A stretch of DNA of 9,872 bases, taken from assembly GCA_020344435.1 (NCBI GenBank), contig CP070826.1:134487-144358 (forward strand), written 5' to 3'. The position numbers and the translations under genes are program-made. This stretch comes from Candidatus Bathyarchaeota archaeon. Lineage in GTDB: Archaea; Thermoproteota; Bathyarchaeia; Bathyarchaeales; Bathyarchaeaceae. Of this stretch, positions 5,633 through 9,872 are shown piece after piece. Under the pieces are notes generated by a model. It saw only the letters and a list, made by a program, of their open reading frames with translations. It was not told the origin of the DNA and did no database searches. How positions within the stretch are numbered: the first letter of the stretch is position 1; each line of letters begins with the position of its first letter.

Positions 5633-6643
5633 GTGTTTTTTTTGTGGTCAAAGGCTGCTGTGACAAAGAGTGGAGCGGTTCTTTTAGGTAGGCGCGTTGC
5701 TTGTGATGGCTTCAGTGAAGATAGCCCTTTGAGGGTGATCACTCATGCTCATTCTGATCATTTGCAGGGACTACGAAAGAGCTTGAAGGGTTGCGAAGCC
5801 GTGATAATGACAAGAGCTACAAGAGATTTGATAAATGCTCTTGAGAATTCGCCTTCTCTTGTAGGAGAGAACGTAGTATCCCTTGGGTATGAAGAATCTT
5901 TTGAATATGAAACTGAAATGATAACGCTGCATTATTCGGATCACATTCTGGGCGCAGCTCAAGTTCTCGTGGAAGATGATGAGGGGACACGAATTCTTTA
6001 CAGTGGTGACTTCCGAATCCCGTTCACCCCTGTAATTCAAACAGATGTACTCGTCATAGAAGCCACTTACGGAAACCCCTATCGTGTCAGACCGTTCAGA
6101 GAAGAGGTTAAAGATGTTCTTATTTCCTTAGCCGAAGAAGCCGTTAAGGATGGGCCTGTCTATCTGTTTGGATATCACGGAAAGATTCAAGAGGTCATGC
6201 AGATCTTGCATGAGGCAGGGGTTGAAGTCCCATTTGTTATGCCGGAGAAAGTCTTTCGCGTCTCTAAAATCTGTGAAAGGTATGGGATGCGGTTTGGGCA
6301 GGATCTTCTACTGTCCCACAGCAATGAAGCAAAGACAATGATGCGACAAGGTGACTCTCTTCTCGCCTTTTATCATATGGCCTCTCGAAGATTTGTAAAC
6401 GGCGATGCCTTTCGCATCTACATTAGTGGATGGGAGTTTTCAAGCCCCTATCGTATGATAAACAACAACGAATGCATGGTTGCACTTAGCGGTCACTCGG
6501 ATTTCTACGGTCTACTGCGGTATGTTGAACGAAGCAAACCTAAAATTGTAATCACAGATAACCATCGCTATGGGGATGCTGTGGTGCTGGCGAGGGAAAT
6601 CCAGGACCGGCTGGGGATTCCCGCAAGACCTCTGCCCCCTTAG
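5633..6643 (+). CDS. Metallo-beta-lactamase-fold nuclease-like protein (COG1236-like RNase/exonuclease)
   Basis: This is a predicted metal-dependent nuclease of the group that includes mRNA 3'-end processing-like factors and ligase-associated exonucleases. Metal-site motifs are complete: THAHSDH (37-43), the second site His104 in YSDHILGA, Asp126 in SGDF, IEATYG (142-147), and distal histidines His288 in SGHSD and His311 in ITDNHRYGD. GYHGKIQE (180-187) resembles the GKxQE element of those exonucleases. At 336 residues it is shorter than full beta-CASP RNases of 400 or more and lacks N-terminal KH domains. The first in-frame start is GTG 5633, next to a T-run, and GTG 5660 is an alternative; neither has a good ribosome site. 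No ligase or helicase gene adjoins, so DNA versus RNA as substrate is undecided. The gene converges on 6697-7542. Confidence 0.75.
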   Translation: MFFLWSKAAVTKSGAVLLGRRVACDGFSEDSPLRVITHAHSDHLQGLRKSLKGCEAVIMTRATRDLINALENSPSLVGENVVSLGYEESFEYETEMITLHYSDHILGAAQVLVEDDEGTRILYSGDFRIPFTPVIQTDVLVIEATYGNPYRVRPFREEVKDVLISLAEEAVKDGPVYLFGYHGKIQEVMQILHEAGVEVPFVMPEKVFRVSKICERYGMRFGQDLLLSHSNEAKTMMRQGDSLLAFYHMASRRFVNGDAFRIYISGWEFSSPYRMINNNECMVALSGHSDFYGLLRYVERSKPKIVITDNHRYGDAVVLAREIQDRLGIPARPLPP

Positions 6644-6676
6644 ATAGACATAATGACTAGTCCTTATCCATATCCA

Positions 6677-6699
6677 TAGGTCATTCTGATGAAGACCTA
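6677..6699. repeat. Short inverted repeat between convergent genes
   Basis: TAGGTC (6677-6682) and GACCTA (6694-6699) form a six-pair hairpin with an 11-base loop in the 53-base convergent gap. It overlaps the stop codon of the minus-strand gene. It could help separate the two transcripts, but no T-tract accompanies it. Confidence 0.3.
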
Positions 6700-7542
6700 G
6701 GAATACCATGTGACTACGATGTACTCTTCTACGGTGATCTCCCCGAAGCCAGGATGGTGATACGAGTCTCCATCGCCTATCTCTTCGTGGTCTCCATACG
6801 ACCATATTTCATCGCTCTGTGGTTCTATGTAGATAAGGCCTTCATCACAGATTATGGCATTGAATGCATGAGCAAATGATTCAAGCGACTCAGTGTAGCC
6901 AACTACTCCGACTACCCCTATATCCCATCTTTCCAGTTTTGCATGAAGAGAAAGCATAACAGCGAAATCCCCACATAGAAAATCAGGTTCATCATATCGT
7001 ATTTCATCGGTCTCATCAATTGCCAACCATTGCTCCAATTCATGTATCGAGGGTACTTCTTCATAGGTGGTAGGTAATGGTTCGTTGAAAGCTTCCAGCA
7101 GTGCGTCATAGTCATTGAATAGACTTGTATACTGATTCTGGAGAATTAGAAACTCGTTGGACAAGCCTGTGTGATTGTGCTCCAGCGCCGTATAGTTGTT
7201 GTAGAGTTCACTATAGTCCTGCTCCAACTCTGTGTGATTGTTGGTCAAGACTTCGTAGGATGCGTTGAGTTCATTGTATTCTAGGATTAGAATCTTGTGT
7301 GTCTGATTCAATCGAGTATGGCTGCTGTTAAGAATGTAATGGGTATTATTCAAGGTTCGATAGTCGAGTTCCAGTCCTTGGTAATCAGACTGCAGGATGT
7401 CACACGCGTTCACCAAGGAGATGTGATCTGATTGCAGGTTGGCGTGCCTCTTGTTCAGGTCAAAGTATAAGTAACCGCTCACCATCAGCAAGAAACACAG
7501 AACAATATAGGTCAGAGCGATTGATACAGACCTCCTCTTCAT
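6697..7542 (-). CDS. Membrane-anchored coiled-coil protein with C-terminal transglutaminase-like domain
   Basis: The protein has 281 residues in three parts. Residues about 8-27 form one membrane helix after MKRRS. Residues about 30-150 are a coiled coil with L/Y/H heptads carrying seven N-glycosylation sequons (Asn65, 72, 79, 93, 102, 116, 123), mostly at multiples of seven. The C-terminal domain (about 165-275) has the order of a papain-like or transglutaminase fold: Cys190 in DFLCGDFA, His225 in SFAHAFNA and Glu240 in IYIEPQSDE as the likely third member. The topology suggests a cell-surface protein with a glycosylated stalk and an outward-facing cysteine-enzyme or peptide-binding head. 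ATG 7542 has GGTGGAG at 7553-7559 (spacing 10) and a TATA-like GGATATTAAT at 7581-7590. Enzymatic activity is inferred from residue order only. Confidence 0.7.
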   Translation of the reverse strand: MKRRSVSIALTYIVLCFLLMVSGYLYFDLNKRHANLQSDHISLVNACDILQSDYQGLELDYRTLNNTHYILNSSHTRLNQTHKILILEYNELNASYEVLTNNHTELEQDYSELYNNYTALEHNHTGLSNEFLILQNQYTSLFNDYDALLEAFNEPLPTTYEEVPSIHELEQWLAIDETDEIRYDEPDFLCGDFAVMLSLHAKLERWDIGVVGVVGYTESLESFAHAFNAIICDEGLIYIEPQSDEIWSYGDHEEIGDGDSYHHPGFGEITVEEYIVVTWYS

Positions 7543-7580
7543 CGACCATCGACTCCACCGTAGCTCATTCAGTCTGTTCT

Positions 7581-7590
7581 ATTAATATCC
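7581..7590 (-). promoter_or_regulatory. TATA-like box of the coiled-coil protein gene
   Basis: GGATATTAAT on the minus strand, in the 63-base gap after the transglycosylase gene, predicts a start near 7558 and a 16-base leader. The gene is therefore probably transcribed independently of tgtA. Confidence 0.45.
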
Positions 7591-7605
7591 TCTGAAAACT
7601 ACGCT

Positions 7606-9159
7606 TCACCTCTTGAATACCGCAAGGGGCGTTCCTTTCTTTTTGCAGGCTTGTCTACATGCAGCTGCTATCATTCCCTTCCAAGTTTCAACATCTTGAT
7701 ACAAGATGATTCTTTCATAATTCACGGCCATTATGTACTCTGCAACCCGTCTGGCCGTGTATTCCAGTGTTTCAAGGTCTAGCGGAGTCACGATCTCATA
7801 TTGAGAAAGAGGATAGACCTCGTCAAGCTCTATTGGTGCAATTCCGAAAGGGGCCGCATATATACAAACGTGGTGATCAGCCACGTCACCTAGGTTCTGC
7901 TGAATATCCGCTAAAACCTTCTTGTACTCATTTGATTTGTGAAATGGTCTTACCCTAGTCTGAGGAACTAGCACCAGGAATCGAGTCTTTGGGGGCGAGT
8001 ATCTCTCTGTGAGCCTTTTCTTGTGTCGGACGATCTCTGGGCGGGCTAATCCGAGAGAGCTGAAGAAGTAGAGCCCGCTTCTTTTTTTCATGGGGCTTTG
8101 CGCCTCTATGTATTCTTTGTACTTACTTAGGCCTTTCAATGCGCTGAGGAGACTGGGATGTCCGTGCGCCCTAAGCTCCAAGTGTTCCCACAGACGCCCC
8201 TCAACTATCGCTTGCTTTATCAACCTAATCTCAGAAAAGCTAACGTACAGATTGTGTTTGGCAAGCACTCTCACCCTCTCAACCTGCTCCATCTCCAACA
8301 GTTCCCCAGGGCTGTACTTTCCGCATAATGGACACGAGCACGAGAAATATCTCATTCCACTCAGCCGCATTGTCCCTCGCGCCGTCATGTATCGCCCCTC
8401 TCTAGCGTACTTGGCATAAGCAGCAGAGTCGAAGAGATCACATCCCAAAGCCACAGCCAATGCGAACATGAAAGGATGACCCGCCCCGAAGAGGTGGAGG
8501 GGACGCTCTGCTGGAAGGTTCTTCTTGGCGGTCATAATCATTTCCATCAGGGTGCTGAAGAGGTATTGCTCCATAACGGGCGTTGGACTCCCTAGAGCAT
8601 GAAGCTCAAATGGCAACTTCGCCATCTCTCGGGCAGAATGGGCCACGAGGTCAAGGTATCGTCCACCCTGAACTGGACCGATCCACGATATGTCATCGCA
8701 GGTTTTGATCTCTGATAATTCTTCAGCTCTCCTCAAGGTTTCATCAACTGTATATCTCGCATATTCTTCAGGGACATCCCAACCAGTAGGCACGTCAAGT
8801 ATCGTTGCAATGTCGGTTCTGATATCTTCCTGAAACTGCACAATCTCCTTGGATGAAACCTCAGCGTCTCCATAAACGAGTGTTTGATAAGCCCCTGAGT
8901 CTGTCATTATCACCCCGTCGAAATCGAGAAATGTATGCAGCCCCTTTTCGGCGGTTTCATCTTCGAAGTGCTTCCTTATTATGTATGCGTTGGTCATGAG
9001 TGCAGTACAGCCGAATAGCTCCTGAATCCTTTTCGGTGGAATCAGCTGAATGGTGGAACTTATGACTGGCAGCAGAAGAGGAGTCTCGATGATTCCGCTC
9101 TTGGTCTCAAATCTACCGATTCTTCCGAGAACATCTCTTTCTCGAATCTCAAAAGACAT
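7606..9159 (-). CDS. tgtA: Archaeosine tRNA-guanine(15) transglycosylase with atypical C-terminus
   Basis: It exchanges guanine-15 in the D-loop of archaeal tRNAs for preQ0, the first tRNA-level step of archaeosine synthesis. With M1 = ATG 9159 the catalytic domain is complete: Asp87 in TDSGAYQ, Asp244 in LFDSAAYA, PVQGGRY (162-168) for base binding, HLFGAGHP (222-229), and zinc ligands Cys274, Cys276, Cys279 and His302. The chain has 517 residues, against about 580 for Pyrococcus TgtA, and no PUA domain is visible. From about residue 392 it resembles the DUF5591 domain of archaeosine synthase ArcS. P399-Q-x3-R-P-F-x2-S-x2-Y412 follows the spacing of the ArcS motif PC-x3-KPY-x2-S-x2-H but with key residues replaced. 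ATG 9159 fits the conserved family N-terminus (SFEIRERD) better than GTG 9171. A TATA-like box lies at 9279-9287. Confidence 0.85.
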   Translation of the reverse strand: MSFEIRERDVLGRIGRFETKSGIIETPLLLPVISSTIQLIPPKRIQELFGCTALMTNAYIIRKHFEDETAEKGLHTFLDFDGVIMTDSGAYQTLVYGDAEVSSKEIVQFQEDIRTDIATILDVPTGWDVPEEYARYTVDETLRRAEELSEIKTCDDISWIGPVQGGRYLDLVAHSAREMAKLPFELHALGSPTPVMEQYLFSTLMEMIMTAKKNLPAERPLHLFGAGHPFMFALAVALGCDLFDSAAYAKYAREGRYMTARGTMRLSGMRYFSCSCPLCGKYSPGELLEMEQVERVRVLAKHNLYVSFSEIRLIKQAIVEGRLWEHLELRAHGHPSLLSALKGLSKYKEYIEAQSPMKKRSGLYFFSSLGLARPEIVRHKKRLTERYSPPKTRFLVLVPQTRVRPFHKSNEYKKVLADIQQNLGDVADHHVCIYAAPFGIAPIELDEVYPLSQYEIVTPLDLETLEYTARRVAEYIMAVNYERIILYQDVETWKGMIAAACRQACKKKGTPLAVFKR

Positions 9160-9241
9160 TTTTCGTATCACTCACGAAATCTTCTTGTTCATAGATCTCA
9201 TGGAACATCCAACAAGCATGCTTGATGTATGTGAAGGCCAT
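9149..9241 (-). CDS. Possible 30-residue leader peptide overlapping the tgtA start
   Basis: Between the NUDIX gene and tgtA, ATG 9241 opens a 30-codon frame that begins MAFTYIKHACWMF. It stops at 9149, ten bases inside tgtA and out of frame with it. It would lie within the predicted tgtA leader. No ribosome site precedes it and I know no family. It may be a translated leader peptide or chance. Confidence 0.15.
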   Translation of the reverse strand: MAFTYIKHACWMFHEIYEQEDFVSDTKNVF

Positions 9242-9278
9242 GGAAACTCTGGGGGATATATGTGCACCGGAGCCCTCT

Positions 9279-9287
9279 CTTATATAC
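9279..9287 (-). promoter_or_regulatory. TATA-like box upstream of tgtA
   Basis: The minus strand reads GTATATAAG, a strong archaeal TATA match placed just after the NUDIX stop codon. It predicts a start near 9257 and a leader of about 98 bases. A second TATA-like CATATATCC lies at 9254-9262 and would give a leader of about 73 bases. Confidence 0.45.
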
Positions 9288-9290
9288 GGC

Positions 9291-9842
9291 TTAATGCAAG
9301 GTTTCGAGGATATGAAAGAACTTCTCAAGTATCCTATAAGTCAATCCCCAGATGACACGATTTTCCACAGTATAGGCAGGTTCCTCTCCGAAACTGAGCT
9401 TGACGGCGTTCCTATTCTGAGCGAGCTCTTCAAGTGAAATCCAAGAAGAATCTTCCAGCTCTTCATTCAGTTTGATCACTGGCTCGCGCTCGAGAAGGAC
9501 AACGAAGGGAAGAATCTTCATTTCGGGTCTCTGCGTTGACCTCAAGGGTTCCATTGCGCCGAGAAATATAGAGCGATCAAGGAGGTCTATGCTAGTCTCT
9601 TCAAGGGTTTCTCTGATGACAGTCTGCTCTAGATCTCTGTCTTTCGCATCACGTTTTCCTCCAGGCAAAGCCATCTGACCAGACCAAGGATCCGTGAACC
9701 TCTCAACTCTCTTCACGAGTAAGACCTTGAGAGCTTGGTTCTCGCATTTCAACAACAAGGCAACTGCGGCATCAGCACCTTGCTTCTCCGGTGTTGGCTT
9801 CAACGTCTCAGACAACTTCTTGACGAACGCACCACAACCCAA
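9291..9842 (-). CDS. NUDIX hydrolase, CoA-diphosphatase-like
   Basis: The NUDIX fold hydrolyses nucleoside-diphosphate-linked compounds with a divalent metal. SGQMALPGGKRDAKD (54-68) followed by RETLEETSI (77-85) is the arrangement seen in the CoA/8-oxo-dGTP diphosphatase branch (GGKxDxxDxxxxxTxxRExxEE). The metal-binding glutamates Glu78, Glu81 and Glu82 are present. The usual glycine near the end of the NUDIX box is Ser84. The 183-residue length is normal. The start is TTG 9842, supported by GGTGAT (9848-9853) five bases upstream, a good match to the archaeal 16S tail. It lies 131 bases upstream of tgtA on the same strand, with promoter-like sequence between. Substrate could be CoA, NADH, a cap-like nucleotide or an oxidised dNTP. 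CoA is the best guess from motif order. Confidence 0.8.
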   Translation of the reverse strand: MGCGAFVKKLSETLKPTPEKQGADAAVALLLKCENQALKVLLVKRVERFTDPWSGQMALPGGKRDAKDRDLEQTVIRETLEETSIDLLDRSIFLGAMEPLRSTQRPEMKILPFVVLLEREPVIKLNEELEDSSWISLEELAQNRNAVKLSFGEEPAYTVENRVIWGLTYRILEKFFHILETLH

Positions 9843-9872
9843 TTCTAATCACCTTGAACCGTGGTTTCATTT

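Noticed and set aside
8090..8419. 109-residue plus-strand open frame
   Set aside because: Entirely antisense to the conserved zinc-site region of tgtA, with no domain or ribosome site.
9160..9171. GTG 9171 as the start of tgtA
   Set aside because: ATG 9159 has a GAGTGAT motif upstream and gives the conserved family N-terminus without four extra residues.
9222..9437. 71-residue plus-strand open frame opposite the NUDIX gene
   Set aside because: Antisense to a well-supported NUDIX coding region, with no ribosome site. It is a shadow frame.

Overview
The window looks archaeal. Evidence: an archaeosine-type tRNA-guanine transglycosylase with its zinc site; TATA-like boxes about 25 bases upstream of predicted transcript starts; Shine-Dalgarno motifs of both the GGAGG and GGTGAT kind; a free-standing archaeal-type RNase/exonuclease of the metallo-beta-lactamase fold; a two-module Lrp-like regulator; and a secreted coiled-coil protein dense in N-glycosylation sequons. 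Moderate base composition and this gene mix suggest a mesophilic member of the TACK side, possibly a Bathyarchaeia-like lineage. That placement is inference, because no rRNA or other phylogenetic marker is present.

Layout. 1-108 (minus) is the signal-peptide end of a gene running off the left edge. 332-3086 (plus) is a compact tungstate-uptake operon: TupA-like binding protein, TupB-like permease and TupC-like ATPase with a C-terminal TOBE/Mop domain. A small probable helix-turn-helix protein (3074-3319, minus) overlaps the end of tupC tail to tail. About 600 bases (3320-3917) hold no convincing protein gene. They contain two strong stem-loops and a repeated 24-26 base motif, with plus-strand promoter and oligo-T signals that could bound a non-coding RNA. 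Next come a 377-residue two-headed Lrp/AsnC-like regulator (3918-5051, minus) and a small single-pass membrane or secreted protein (5106-5333, minus).

5633-6643 (plus) is a metallo-beta-lactamase-fold nuclease-like protein with a promoter-bearing leader. It converges on a minus-strand block that fills the rest: a NUDIX hydrolase of CoA-diphosphatase type (9291-9842), the transglycosylase (7606-9159), and a membrane-anchored coiled-coil protein with a transglutaminase-like domain (6697-7542). TATA-like boxes in the gaps suggest these three can be transcribed separately.

How the genes relate. TupA captures tungstate outside the membrane, TupB forms the channel and TupC powers transport. Its TOBE domain may sense cytoplasmic oxyanion. 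Tungstate supports tungstoenzymes such as aldehyde:ferredoxin oxidoreductases and formylmethanofuran or formate dehydrogenases, none of which is in the window. The transglycosylase inserts preQ0 at position 15 of tRNA. It lacks the expected C-terminal PUA domain and instead ends in a region resembling the ArcS-type DUF5591 fold with its signature motif altered. No intact new multigene system is obvious. The strongest leads are this TgtA architecture, the structured non-coding region at 3500-3830, the operator-like half-sites flanking the tup promoter, and the near-heptad sequon ladder of the coiled-coil protein.
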